64,000 nt of DNA, from positions 40,713 through 104,712 of the forward strand of contig CACVBU010001140.1 of NCBI GenBank assembly GCA_902728285.1, given 5' to 3'. This DNA comes from Clytia hemisphaerica. Taxonomy: Eukaryota; Cnidaria; Hydrozoa; Leptothecata; Clytiidae. A program made the position numbers and the translations under genes. Under the pieces are notes generated by a model. The model worked only from the letters and a program-made list of their open reading frames with translations, made no database searches and was not told the DNA's origin. Shown piece after piece: positions 11,644-22,969 of the stretch. Numbering within the stretch: position 1 is the first letter of the stretch; every line of letters starts with the position of its first letter.

Positions 11644-14196
11644 ATCCAGATTCAGCTGACAATTTCAAATAATACAATATAAAAGAAAGTCCGAAAATGT
11701 TCATTTTGACTTTTCAATACATGAAAAACAACAAAGTGAGTTTTTTAAAATTACAATATTTCGTACTCAAAACTAGTACATCATTCAGGTAAAAGTTCTC
11801 TTACAAACGTGTCGATGAGTTTTATGTAAAAATCTTGCTAATTAAAATTAAAATTAGAAAATGTTCACTAGAGGATAAAACAATTAATCAATAAAATGTG
11901 GTGAATAGTAAACAATAGAAAAATATAAGACATGAGAACATAATTAGTCAAAATCCCAATGGAAAAAGAAAGGCTAAAACAAAGAGGCCTGAATAGGAGG
12001 CAAGACGATAGAAACGACTCAAGAGACAAAAATTAGACAAAACCTAGGAAAAAAGATATAAATCTCTTGAGGCTTTGAGGCCGTGGTTCAAAATAGGTGA
12101 TTTTCTTTTAATGTATAATGCTTCTTTTATAAGAAGAATGTTCCAGTTTGAGGCTGAATCAATGATCTTTGTATTGTTCTCTACGCAGTTTAGGTAGTAG
12201 TCTCTCGTTTCAGACTTTGTCAATTCACCAAGTCCATGATGTAGAAGATTGGTCATGTAACGCATTTCTTGGCAACTGGTCAGATGATCATAAATTGCAG
12301 TATTACATGACTTATTCTTATTAGAGGTGGCATGCTCCACACAACGCTCGTGAAGATTTCTATCTGTTTTACCAATATAGTCGGCACTACATCCAGGACA
12401 AGTAAAGTGGTAGACGACACTTGATTTTAAAAGACTTGGTGTTTTATCTTTCATATTTGTAAAAAATGATAACTTGTTTGTAGAATATATCACTTTAAAC
12501 TTTATTTTCTTGTCGGGCTGTACTGACCTTTTCAGCTTCTTTTCAAGTCTGTCAAGAAGTTGTTCACATTGGGTCCCATGATAGGTGGTCTTGATCCAAA
12601 TGGTGGTTTCAGTTTCACGATCTGTATCAGGTTCCTTTGATACAGTGTTTTGGAGAGTTCGGAAAATCAAACTTTTGCACACGTGTTGTGGGAAACCATT
12701 CCAAGATGCGATCTTCTTAATTAGAGTAAGTTCGTGTGGAAGTTTATTATCAGAAACATAAACGATTTGCCCTTGTGATTAAACTCCGTATCCATGAGGT
12801 TTTGTATCTCCATGGGGTGTGACTTTGAAAATTGATATACTGTCCAGTGTTTGTATCTTTTCGGTAGACAGACAGACCATCAGGAGAAATTTCGATATCA
12901 AGAAAATGTGGTGTTTCATTATCAAATCTATCAACAGTAAATTGAATGCTTTTATCGAAAGTGTTTAATTTTTGATGAATTCGATCGACGTCATTTGGTT
13001 TCACAAGGAGAAGCGTATCGTCTACATAGCGTCCGTAGAACTTAATTAATCCTTCATTTACAAGTGGCACAACAATAGACTTTTCAAGTTCGGTCATGAT
13101 AATATTGGCAAGAAGAGGACCCATCGAACTGCCCATACTTACACCGTCAGTCTGCTCGTAGAGTTGACCATTACAGGAGAAAACGGTTTTCGTGCAGGTG
13201 TCTTTAATTAGTTTTTTGAGAGTTGATCTTTTAAGGGTGGTAGCTATCTCTTCATCTTTGTAAACCCGGTCGAGAATGATTTTTATGGTGCGTTGAAGGG
13301 GGACGTTTGTAAAAAGCGATACGACATCAAACGATACTAGCACATAGCCTTGTTCAAAAAGTTCATTAGGTATGTTTCGAATCCTTGTTGTTGTTTCAAA
13401 AGAATCTTTCAAGGTAAATTCATTAATTGTCAATGGATTGAGAAGATTTGCAAGATACTTCCCAACATTGTAATGAGTCGATCCGGTCGTATCAATGATG
13501 GGTCGAAATTTTGGGATTCGTTGGTAAGTTTTGTGTGTTTTAGGTAATCCGTGTGCGCGGGCCGGTTTAGCGTGTTTTGGTCTCATGGTTTTGTAGTCAT
13601 CATCAGAAAGTTCATCACGACCGTTGAGAGTTTTTAAATATCGCTGTATTGTTTTCAGACGTGTATAGGTAGGATCAGTATCAATCTTTTTGAATTTTTT
13701 GGAATCAGAAAATAAAGAGTCCATAGACTTTTCGTAGTCAGCTATGTCGATTAGGACAACTCCATTACCTTTATCTGGTTTGAGGATTGCGACATTGCGA
13801 CGTAGTTCTTTTACGATTTTGATAGATTTTAGATCCTGGAAAATTCTTTTGTCTTCCATATCAATAATATTGAACGAGAAAGCGCGAATCGAGTTTTTGG
13901 CTCTTTCAACACTGCGAGGATCTGTTTTCAGTACTTTTGAACGGTAAAGTTGCGACCAGACATCTTCAGCAAGGGCAAATGTGTCGATTTCGTTTGGAAA
14001 GGTAGCTAAGCCATTTGATAGACCAAAACGTAACAGTTTGTGTTCGTCGTTCGTAAGAATATGCGAAGATAGATTGGTGATAATAACATTTGGATTTTGT
14101 GTGATTTTATTCAGTTTGTCTCGAGCAGCAAAAAGAATGTCAATTTTACGGTTTAGTTTTTCGTTTATTGGTTTGGAAAAGTTGTAGTGTGAACAC
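11644..14196 (-). mobile_element. Penelope-like element, left copy (minus strand)
   Basis: This is a 5'-truncated Penelope-like retroelement whose 3' end is at about 11644. From 11644 to about 14042 it is a nearly perfect reverse complement of the right copy. It carries about 154 bp more 5' sequence (14043-14196), which forms the centre of the palindrome. Its ORF is interrupted by a one-base insertion. Head-to-head and partial tandem arrangements are known for Penelope-like elements. Confidence 0.88.
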
Positions 14197-14201
14197 AACA
14201 C
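12044..14201 (-). pseudogene. Penelope-like reverse transcriptase/GIY-YIG, frameshifted
   Basis: The reverse transcriptase part reads 14201 to 12750 and the endonuclease part 12682 to 12044. Compared with the intact right copy, this copy has one extra A in the run at 12754-12756 (an extra T on the coding strand). That shifts the frame and gives a stop three codons later, separating the two enzyme domains. RT motifs are intact: SFDVVSLFTNVP, GVSMGSSMGP and the catalytic YVDD. There is no ATG at the 5' end; the frame runs open to the junction with the right copy, so the N-terminus is missing. The downstream part keeps the GIY-YIG-type TCPGCSADYIGKTDR segment. Confidence 0.9.
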
Positions 14202-16597
14202 AAACTGTTACGTTTTGGTCTATCACATGGCTTAGCTACCTTTCCAAACGAAATCGACACATTTGCCCTTGCTGAAGATGTCTGGTCGCAACTTTACCGT
14301 TCAAAAGTACTGAAAACAGATCCTCGCAGTGTTGAAAGAGCCAAAAACTCGATTCGCGCTTTCTCGTTCAATATTATTGATATGGAAGACAAAAGAATTT
14401 TCCAGGATCTAAAATCTATCAAAATCGTAAAAGAACTACGTCGCAATGTCGCAATCCTCAAACCAGATAAAGGTAATGGAGTTGTCCTAATCGACATAGC
14501 TGACTACAAAAAGTCTATGGACTCTTTATTTTCTGATTCCAAAAAATTCAAAAAGATTGATACTGATCCTACCTATACACGTCTGAAAACAATACAGCGA
14601 TATTTAAAAACTCTCAACGGTCGTGATGAACTTTCTGATGATGACTACAAAACCATGAGACCAAAACACGCTAAACCGGCCCGCGCACACGGATTACCTA
14701 AAACACACAAAACTTACCAACGAATCCCAAAATTTCGACCCATCATTGATACGACCGGATCGACTCATTACAATGTTGGGAAGTATCTTGCAAATCTTCT
14801 CAATCCATTGACAATTAATGAATTTACCTTGAAAGATTCTTTTGAAACAACAACAAGGATTCGAAACATACCTAATGAACTTTTTGAACAAGGCTATGTG
14901 CTAGTATCGTTTGATGTCGTATCGCTTTTTACAAACGTCCCCCTTCAACGCACCATAAAAATCATTCTCGACCGGGTTTACAAAGATGAAGAGATAGCTA
15001 CCACCCTTAAAAGATCAACTCTCAAAAAACTAATTAAAGACACCTGCACGAAAACCGTTTTCTCCTGTAATGGTCAACTCTACGAGCAGACTGACGGTGT
15101 AAGTATGGGCAGTTCGATGGGTCCTCTTCTTGCCAATATTATCATGACCGAACTTGAAAAGTCTATTGTTGTGCCACTTGTAAATGAAGGATTAATTAAG
15201 TTCTACGGACGCTATGTAGACGATACGCTTCTCCTTGTGAAACCAAATGACGTCGATCGAATTCATCAAAAATTAAACACTTTCGATAAAAGCATTCAAT
15301 TTACTGTTGATAGATTTGATAATGAAACACCACATTTTCTTGATATCGAAATTTCTCCTGATGGTCTGTCTGTCTACCGAAAAGATACAAACACTGGACA
15401 GTATATCAATTTTCAAAGTCACACCCCATGGAGATACAAAACCTCATGGATACGGAGTTTAATCACAAGGGCAAATCGTTTATGTTCTGATAATAAACTT
15501 CCACACGAACTTACTCTAATTAAGAAGTTCGCATCTTGGAATGGTTTCCCACAACACGTGTGCAAAAGTTTGATTTTCCGAACTCTCCAAAACACTGTAT
15601 CAAAGGAACCTGATACAGATCGTGAAACTGAAACCACCATTTGGATCAAGACCACCTATCATGGGACCCAATGTGAACAACTTCTTGACAGACTTGAAAA
15701 GAAGCTGAAAAGGTCAGTACAGCCCGACAAGAAAATAAAGTTTAAAGTGATATATTCTACAAACAAGTTATCATTTTTTACAAATATGAAAGATAAAACA
15801 CCAAGTCTTTTAAAATCAAGTGTCGTCTACCACTTTACTTGTCCTGGATGTAGTGCCGACTATATTGGTAAAACAGATAGAAATCTTCACGAGCGTTGTG
15901 TGGAGCATGCCACCTCTAATAAGAATAAGTCATGTAATACTGCAATTTATGATCATCTGACCAGTTGCCAAGAAATGCGTTACATGACCAATCTTCTACA
16001 TCATGGACTTGGTGAATTGACAAAGTCTGAAACGAGAGACTACTACCTAAACTGCGTAGAGAACAATACAAAGATCATTGATTCAGCCTCAAACTGGAAC
16101 ATTCTTCTTATAAAAGAAGCATTATACATTAAAAGAAAATCACCTATTTTGAACCACGGCCTCAAAGCCTCAAGAGATTTATATCTTTTTTCCTAGGTTT
16201 TGTCTAATTTTTGTCTCTTGAGTCGTTTCTATCGTCTTGCCTCCTATTCAGGCCTCTTTGTTTTAGCCTTTCTTTTTCCATTGGGATTTTGACTAATTAT
16301 GTTCTCATGTCTTATATTTTTCTATTGTTTACTATTCACCACATTTTATTGATTAATTGTTTTATCCTCTAGTGAACATTTTCTAATTTTAATTTTAATT
16401 AGCAAGATTTTTACATAAAAGTCATCGACACGTTTGTAAGAGAACTTTTACCTGAATGATGTACTAGTTTTGAGTACGAAATATTGTAATTTTAAAAAAC
16501 TCACTTTGTTGTTTTTCATGTATTGAAAAGTCAAAATGAACATTTTCGGACTTTCTTTTATATTGTATTATTTGAAATTGTCAGCTGGATCTGGATT
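14197..16597 (+). mobile_element. Penelope-like element, right copy (plus strand)
   Basis: It is homologous to the left copy from about 14197 to 16597, in opposite orientation. Its 5' end is truncated 154 bp further in than that of the left copy. Its ORF is open. The near identity of the arms, including untranslated 3' sequence, indicates a recent event: either one inverted insertion or gene conversion between arms. Confidence 0.9.
14382..16196 (+). CDS. Penelope-like reverse transcriptase with GIY-YIG endonuclease
   Basis: 604 codons from the first ATG at 14382; the frame is already open from about 14202, so this ATG is internal to the ancestral protein and the true N-terminus is lost. Reverse transcriptase covers about residues 20-350: LPKTHK at 105-110, SFDVVSLFTNVP at 176-187, GVSMGSSMGPLL at 239-250, catalytic YVDD at 278-281. 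The C-terminal GIY-YIG endonuclease covers about 480-595, with the CPGC pair at 487-490, YIGKT at 494-498, the R of NLHER and a following EH. In Penelope-like elements this endonuclease cuts the target and primes reverse transcription. The stop is followed by about 400 bp of 3' untranslated sequence. Truncation probably makes it non-autonomous. Confidence 0.93.
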   Translation: MEDKRIFQDLKSIKIVKELRRNVAILKPDKGNGVVLIDIADYKKSMDSLFSDSKKFKKIDTDPTYTRLKTIQRYLKTLNGRDELSDDDYKTMRPKHAKPARAHGLPKTHKTYQRIPKFRPIIDTTGSTHYNVGKYLANLLNPLTINEFTLKDSFETTTRIRNIPNELFEQGYVLVSFDVVSLFTNVPLQRTIKIILDRVYKDEEIATTLKRSTLKKLIKDTCTKTVFSCNGQLYEQTDGVSMGSSMGPLLANIIMTELEKSIVVPLVNEGLIKFYGRYVDDTLLLVKPNDVDRIHQKLNTFDKSIQFTVDRFDNETPHFLDIEISPDGLSVYRKDTNTGQYINFQSHTPWRYKTSWIRSLITRANRLCSDNKLPHELTLIKKFASWNGFPQHVCKSLIFRTLQNTVSKEPDTDRETETTIWIKTTYHGTQCEQLLDRLEKKLKRSVQPDKKIKFKVIYSTNKLSFFTNMKDKTPSLLKSSVVYHFTCPGCSADYIGKTDRNLHERCVEHATSNKNKSCNTAIYDHLTSCQEMRYMTNLLHHGLGELTKSETRDYYLNCVENNTKIIDSASNWNILLIKEALYIKRKSPILNHGLKASRDLYLFS

Positions 16598-16599
16598 AT

Positions 16600-18000
16600 T
16601 TAAATGAATCTTGTTACAATTTAGAATCAGTTTTGTCTTTCTTTCACAAGGTAGTGGAAGGGGGGGGATCTTCAAAATCTAATAAACAGGGGTGCCTAAT
16701 TTCTGGGGGGGGGGTTGAAAATTTCCTCTGAACCACCAAAATAAGGGAATTATACACTAAGACCAAGCTGCTTATAAAGCAATTCAGCTTATGATAGCTG
16801 AAAATATTCTCATAAACGGGGGTCCGGGAATTTTAAAAAAATTGACAAACGGGGGAGAGACGTTAATTCGTTCTTCTAAAATAGGACTTTGTCCTCACAA
16901 GGATTTATTGTACACTGGATATACAAGTACCTGGTTTTTGCTGATTTCTCATGTTCTAGCTATGTCCGCAGTAATGATATTATTGTTCACTCTCCTTCTC
17001 TGATTAAATGATTTTTCGATACATTTTAATTGCGTTTTATATAAAAAATAACTCATCCAATTCCCAAAAGAGACTTAAAACTTTCCTGTGAGAGTCAGAT
17101 TCTTCTATTTAATTGCCAATTATATGTCGTTATGACGTTTCAAGCTCTGAGAAAGATCCAAAAGACGTGTTGTGTATAAGAAATTGAATGTTGACACCGG
17201 AAATTTTCAAACTTCAACCACAAGAAAACCACCTTGCCACCATGTGCCTCCTAAAGATTTTCATATCACAGTGACACCAAGACACTCAAGTTTAGTGTTT
17301 GTTACTTTTAGCTCTTGTGGTAACAAGTTTGGAAAGATATTCCCAATTGAAAATCTCGTGTTACTATAAGCATTTTGTTTGATTTTTCTTGTCTAATGAT
17401 GTTTTTCTCACATTAGAGTTCACAAATGTATCCGGTTTGGTATTCTAGCCTTACTTTCAAAGTTTTTTCCCTGCAAAGGTACGAAATGAAAACGCTAGAG
17501 AACTTTTTTAAAATGAGATTAATAAACATTTTTCAAAATCGATACATTTGAGACGCCATGACAGTTGTCCTTTACGGACATAGCTAGAACATCAATTGTT
17601 TCTGAAACAAAGGAAATACAATGGTCGCTCTACTCCGTTTTATGAGTCATTTATCCAGTGTCTCTTATAATTCCTTGGTCCTCACTGACGCTTTTGTACC
17701 GTATCAATCTCATTCTAATTTTTTTTATTTGCTCATTCATTCTATGAACCAAAACTCATTAATTCATATCAACATTTCGGCAGTCAAAATAAATAATCTC
17801 TTTATAGTGTTGTACTACTCGTGGGAAAATGAACATATAATTCAAACTGAGAATTTCAATTGTATACTTATTGATTTCATGAATTATTATGATTGAACTC
17901 TGTCCAACATGGTTATAAAAATACTTATTTTTGATGGCTTAACGGAAGTAATCATAGCCAGACCTCTATGCATTATCTTTAAAAGCCCATTCAGAAAACA
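16600..18000. other. no gene recognised
   Basis: Short ORFs only. There are G-rich runs at 16660-16715 and otherwise ordinary AT-rich sequence. I see no domain, tRNA or clear inverted repeat. Confidence 0.5.
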
Positions 18001-18054
18001 GTTAAACTCTCTAATTCGAACTTGAGTGAGGAATATATTTATTGATTTCAAAGC

Positions 18055-18240
18055 CCCGAAGGAACTAGATCCAAGACTCTAGGATGGGAAATGAAGCCAT
18101 TTATTTCCCATTTTGGATACGGGACCCGTGGTGTTTTTCAAACAAAATTTCTAAATGCAGGGCTTCACTTTTTCTTGCTTTAAAAAGGTTGAAGATTGAC
18201 CTCTAGCCCCTTCGGGGCTTCAAACTCAATGGATGTATTA
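18055..18240 (+). repeat. dispersed SINE-like repeat, copy 1
   Basis: It shares an ordered set of blocks with 34470-34680 and, for the last part, 51018-51085. The blocks are GGAAATGAAGCCA, then GCTTCACTTTTTCTTGCTT, then AAAGGTTGAAGATT and CTCTAGCCCCTTCGGGGCTT. The tail can fold as CCCCTTCGGGG. A shorter relative of the tail is at 20668-20690. No tRNA head is recognisable, so SINE class is uncertain. Confidence 0.6.
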
Positions 18241-18700
18241 TGTTCGATTTACAATTCGAGAAGTTTGAAATCTTTTATAAGGATCTAACTTTAACAACCG
18301 TGAAGCTTGAATTAAAGAAAAATTTGAATGCTAGTTGAAATAAACGTACTCTTTCTTATTTCCCGGTCTTTCTTTTAAAGAATAGGTTCGCATCCTTGTT
18401 TGACGATGAGAATCACCTTATTGGGGTTCACTTTTAGAAAGATTCCAAAGTCGTTTGCAACAAAGATTATGGCTCGCCGAATTACTTTTTATTACCAACT
18501 TTTTTTTTCGACACCAACTTTTGTTTTTTGACATCAATTTTTTTTTCTGAAACCAACTTTTCGTTTTTTGCGACAAACCGAGTGTAGCACGGATTTTGCA
18601 CAATTCGTCTGAGATGATCTGAGGTTCGTCTCAATAATAGATTGTTTATGCATTTGTTATACCTTTATACTGATGTATTTTCTGGTCTTTCTGTCCTTGA

Positions 18701-19690
18701 AATGTGCATCTGAGACGTCTCAGGGCCCCTCAGACTTTTCGAGATTATCTAAGGTTCCTCTCAATTTTAAAGTCTTTCTGTCCTTAAAATGTGCATCTGA
18801 GACGTCTCAGGGCCCTCAGACTTTTCGAGATTATCTGAGGTTCGTCTCAATTTTAAAGTCTTTCTGTTCTTATAAATGTGCATCTGAGACGTCTCAGGGC
18901 CCTCAGACTTTTCGAGATTATCTGAGGTTCGTCTCAATTTTAAAGTCTTTCTGTCCTTAAAAATGTGCATCTGAGACGTCTCAGGGCCCTCAGACTTTTC
19001 GAGATTATCTGAGGTTCGTCTCAATTTTAAAGTCTTTCTGTCCTTAAAATGTGCATCTGAGACGTCTCAGGGCCCTCAGACTTTTCGAGATTATCTGAGG
19101 TTGGTTTCAATTTTAAAGTCTTTCTGTCCTTAAAATGTGCATCTGAGACGTCTCAGGGCCCTTTAACTTTTCGAGATTATCTGATGTTCGTCTCAATTTT
19201 ATTGTCCTCCTTTCCTTAAAATGTGCATCTGAGACGTCTCAGGGCCCTCAGACTTTTCGAGATTATCTGAGGTTGGTTTCAATTTTTAAAGTCTTTCTGT
19301 CCTTAAAATGTGCATCTGAGACGTCTCAGGGCCCTTTGACTTTTCGAGATTATCTGATGTTCGTCTCAATTTTATTGTCCTCCTTTCCTTAAAATGTGCA
19401 TCTGAGACGTCTCAGGGCCCTCAGACTTTTCGAGATTATCTGAGGTTGGTTTCAATTTTAAAGTCTTTCTGTCCTTAAAATGTGCATCTGAGACGTCTCA
19501 GGGCCCTTTGACTTTTCGAGATTATCTGATGTTCGTCTCAATTTTATTGTCCTCCTTTCCTTAAAATGTGCATCTGAGACGTCTCAGGGCCCTCAGACTT
19601 TTCGAGATTATCTGAGGTTCGTCTCAATTTTATTGTCTTACGAGATTATCTGATGTACGTCTCAGTCTTATGGTCATTTCTTTCTTTTAA
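18701..19690 (+). repeat. 86-87-bp satellite, about 11 units, dimeric higher order
   Basis: Units start near 18701, 18788, 18875, 18962, 19048, 19134, 19220, 19307, 19393, 19479 and 19565. Each contains the perfect palindrome TGAGACGTCTCA followed by GGGCCC and CTTTTCGAGATTATCTGA. From 19048 on, two variants alternate: A with TTGGTTTCAA and AAAGTCTTTCTGTCC, B with TTCGTCTCAA and TTGTCCTCCTTTCC. This gives a dimer of about 173 bp. ORFs on both strands here are repeat artefacts. Confidence 0.92.
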
Positions 19691-19829
19691 ATGAAGTTTT
19701 TCCAAAAATTGTGATTAGCCTATATTATATCAACTGTTTGTGAAGATACATGATCACTAAATTGTACAGTCAAATCATAACATTTAATTTCATTTTTTAC
19801 CAATAAAACCTGTTAAATCTACAATGAAA

Positions 19830-20180
19830 AAAGATCTCTGACGATCTGAGACGCTGCTTTCAAGGAAAGAAATAGTCAAAATTTGAAATAAACCTCAGAT
19901 GATCTCGAAAGATCTCAGATGATCTGAGATGTTGTTTTTAAGGAAATACATAGTCAAAATTTGAGACGAACCTCAGATGATCTCGAAAGATCTCAGATGA
20001 TCTGAGACGTCTGAGACGCTGTTTTCAAGGAAAAAAATAGTCAAAATTTGAGACGAATCTCAGAATGATGATCTCGAAAGATCCCAGATGATCTGAGACG
20101 TCTGAGACGCTATTTTTAAGGAAAAAATAGTCAAGATTTGAGATGAAATTTAGATGATCTCAGACGTCTGAGACGAATTA
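19830..20180 (-). repeat. related satellite in opposite orientation
   Basis: About four units of 78-90 bp hold GATCTGAGACG(TCTGAGACG)CTGTTTT, TAGTCAAAATTTGAGACGAA and CCTCAGATGATCTCGAAAG. The last is the reverse complement of CTTTTCGAGATTATCTGAGG in the array at 18701-19690. So the two arrays are diverged inverted relatives within one larger element. Confidence 0.8.
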
Positions 20181-20219
20181 ATCAAAATACGTGCCTAAGT
20201 GGACAAACCTCATGTTTTT

Positions 20220-20335
20220 TTCATACCATCTTTTCTCCGACACCAACTTTTTTTTTCTGACACCAACTTTTTTTCCAACACCATCAACTTTTTTCCGATA
20301 CCAACTTTTTTTCGAGACCCGGATACGAAACTTCT
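20220..20335 (+). repeat. short tandem CACCAACTTTTTTT motif
   Basis: Five or six copies of a ~20-bp unit, GACACCAACTTTTTTTT with small variation. The same unit in reverse complement makes up 20800-20930, and the forward form also occurs at 18480-18560. The ORFs drawn through it are low-complexity. Confidence 0.8.
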
Positions 20336-20989
20336 TTTTTACGAAGTCAACCTTTTTGGTTATTGTCTCGCCCACCCAACCTGATTAATATAATGTGTGT
20401 AAGGGGCTTTAACAAATTGCGCGCCATGAAGTGAAACTTTTCGAGATGGAATTGAAAAATAAAAAGCTGAAACACCAGCATGAATACTGACTGACTTTAG
20501 GACAAAGTCTGGAAGTTTGTTTTGGTTGAACTTGAAGTCATTCCTTATAGTTAAGTACTTTGTGTTTTATTTCAAATTTGGTTTGTGAGCTTTCTGTTTT
20601 TTTTAACTTCAACCCTACTTTTTTTCCAATGTTCACTTTTTTTACTTGGAAGAGCTTAAAGCACTCCACTTAGCCCTTCGGGCTTTACAGAAATCTGTGA
20701 TCAGATGCGCATGTGCATGTATTTACCGCTATATAAACGTAAAGGCCTTTTTACACTTTGAGTAATCAACGTTAGCAGGTAATCGAGACAAGAAAATAAA
20801 AGTTGGTAGGAAGGAAAAAAATGGTATCAAAAAAAAAGTGTGATATCGAAAAAAAAAGTTGGTGTCGAAAAAAAAAAAGTTGGTGTCGAAAAAAAAAGTT
20901 GGTGTCGAAAAAAAAGTTGGTAATAAAAAGTAATTCGGCGCGCCATAAAAGATTACAGGAGAGACTTTTTGGCTTTCAGAGTAAAAGTA

Positions 20990-22258
20990 ATATATATTGA
21001 AATTACTGGATTTTTCTGGTCTTTCTTTTATACATTCTCGTCCGTAGTTATTATTCACCCTGCATTTTTCAATGCAACTTTGTATAATGAAGAAACACCT
21101 TTCTTCTTATTTTTTCCTAACTTAATTGAGCCTACTTTAGTGTTTTTTAGTAAGTACTCAGCATGCAACAGGAAGCGGAAAGTGTTGACATTATGAGCTG
21201 TATAGAAATAGATATCGGTTATAATACTGAAAAGTTTATTAAATGGTTTTAACAATCAATATTCTATTTAAAATCAACACCGACAAAGCTCGGCAAGTAG
21301 TAATTAGCCGTTCAAGTCAACCATTGATTTTAAAATCACCTATAAAATACAAACCCTGGTTCAGGAAGTTGATCCATTTCCTGAATCATGTGTAAGTTTT
21401 CACCGACAATTGTATAATCCACACGTGTCTGTCTCCCTTGGCCCTATGGGGGTTTTTATTTTGGTTATTCTTTAGTATTGTTTACTACTACTGTGCTTCG
21501 GCTTTCGGCTTTTTATTTGTACTCGTTTTTGTGATATTTCTGTGAGAACAACATGGTCTGAACGTTACGTCACATTTTTAGAACTTATTCCCTTGTTTTT
21601 TAAACGATATTAGAGAGCTCATTATTAGACTGGCACGCCAGTCGGGCTGGAATGGTATCACGCGGGAAAAGTAAGCAAACGCCCGCCGCTTTTATGTTCC
21701 CGCCCTCTGACATGATTAATTAACAGACTAGTTTGCTAGTCGAGCTCATTATGTATGTGTGCTCTGTTTACTGAGGCTTTGATTTGGGCTAGATCATTAC
21801 TGCCGAATGTTAGCAATAAATAATACTCTTATTGTCCTCAACTTTGTGGGTCAAAACTCGCTATTATGGGAATGCTAAACAAACCTAAAGATTTGGATGT
21901 GTTAACTAGCCTGGATATTCAGAGTGTAAATAATATTCAAGTTGGATATTGGTTAGTAAAGCCTTGTTTGCCCTCATGTAAATGCAATGAGGTATTGCCT
22001 CTAGATACTTATTGTTGATGAATCTGGCATGGCATTTCCTTGTTCTTTAGTCTGTAAAGCAGCCTTTTTTATTAAGTCTTGGTATTTCCGTTCCCACCAC
22101 TTCGTCCGAACATGATGACATCATCGATTTCGTTGCTTGGTAACCAATCCTGACGTCCTGAAAATAGATACCATCAGTCTTGAATTATATGATCTTCCTA
22201 CGATATTCAAAAATGGACCGTATTGTGATCTTGAATTCAGTCATTTTTGTCAATTTCT

Positions 22259-22290
<32 letters not shown>

Positions 22291-22870
22291 TTAGCAGCCA
22301 TAATCTTATACCTTATGATGAGGACTGGCTTCTCCTTACAGAGGATGCCCGGTTTTGTAAGTGGTCTAGGAGTCGTCTCGTTAAAACCATCTTACGCTGT
22401 AGTTTATACTGCCTGCTAGATTGCGAGACACTAACAACACTAACAGTTTTTAGATCAAGTGCGGTAATCCGATGTGAGCCACTATGGGTCAACGCACTCT
22501 CACCTCATATGTATTCACTCAAATTATATCCTAAAATAACAGACTCGTCACAAGTGAAAAATTCTTATCATGGTTAAGGAATCATGAAAAAAGCTTCTTT
22601 GTCTACATTTTTGGGGAGCTTGGGAGATCTCCTTGTCATAATTGATTTTATGTCTCAAGTCAATCCTCTGTCATTCAAAAATTTGCTCTGCTAAAGATTT
22701 CTGCACGTGAGCTGAGGCCTTGTTTACGTCGTGTATGGCCAATTGCCAATAATCTACCATCCATCTACTTCTATTCAAAATACCGCTCTTTGAAGCCTAT
22801 TGTGTATGCAAATTAGTGGTTTTTTAAAAGTCAAAATCCACTTTCCCACCTAGATTAGTCGATTTCTCCA
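20990..22870. other. no gene recognised; (GTT)n microsatellite at 22257-22288
   Basis: The only long frame here (22137-22577) reads a poly-Cys or poly-Val run through about ten GTT units and has no other support. The rest is unremarkable. Confidence 0.5.
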
Positions 22871-22878
22871 TTATACCG

Positions 22879-22967
22879 ACCCAAATGACACACAACGTTG
22901 TTTCAACGTTTATCTAACGTTCACTACGTTAGATGAACGTTGAAACAACGTTTTGTGCCCGCTGGGG
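22879..22967. mobile_element. palindromic AACGTT MITE, copy 1
   Basis: A self-complementary element of about 90 bp: CACACAACGTTGTTTCAACG on the left and its complement on the right, with internal TCTAACGTT repeats. Four similar copies lie at 28524, 38558, 40941 and 53222. It is non-coding. Only the 28524 copy is cleanly bordered by TA on both sides. Confidence 0.8.
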
Positions 22968-22969
22968 AC

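Larger units (their letters stand above)
18430..20990. mobile_element. composite inverted-repeat element carrying satellite arrays
   Basis: The left end (about 18430-18560) and right end (about 20800-20985) are reverse complements. Both hold GGC(T/G)CGCCGAATTACTTTTT next to several copies of a GACACCAACTTTTTTT motif, plus matching flank containing GAAAG...AAAGTC. Between them lie the 87-bp satellite, a related inverted satellite and another block of the CACCAAC motif (20235-20330). This looks like a non-autonomous DNA transposon with tandem repeats in its ends, but target duplications were not identified. Confidence 0.55.

Noticed and set aside
13350-14187. Frames antisense to the Penelope-like ORFs
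   Set aside because: Mirror images of the reverse transcriptase coding strand, present identically in both arms.
18673-19024. ORFs on both strands with repeated residues
   Set aside because: They read through the 87-bp satellite, whose length is a multiple of three; no other sign of coding.
18701-19690. CRISPR-like array
   Set aside because: Units are tandem 87-mers without unique spacers; eukaryotic satellite.
22137-22577. 146-codon frame with a poly-Cys run
   Set aside because: The run is a (GTT)n microsatellite and nothing else in the frame is recognisable.
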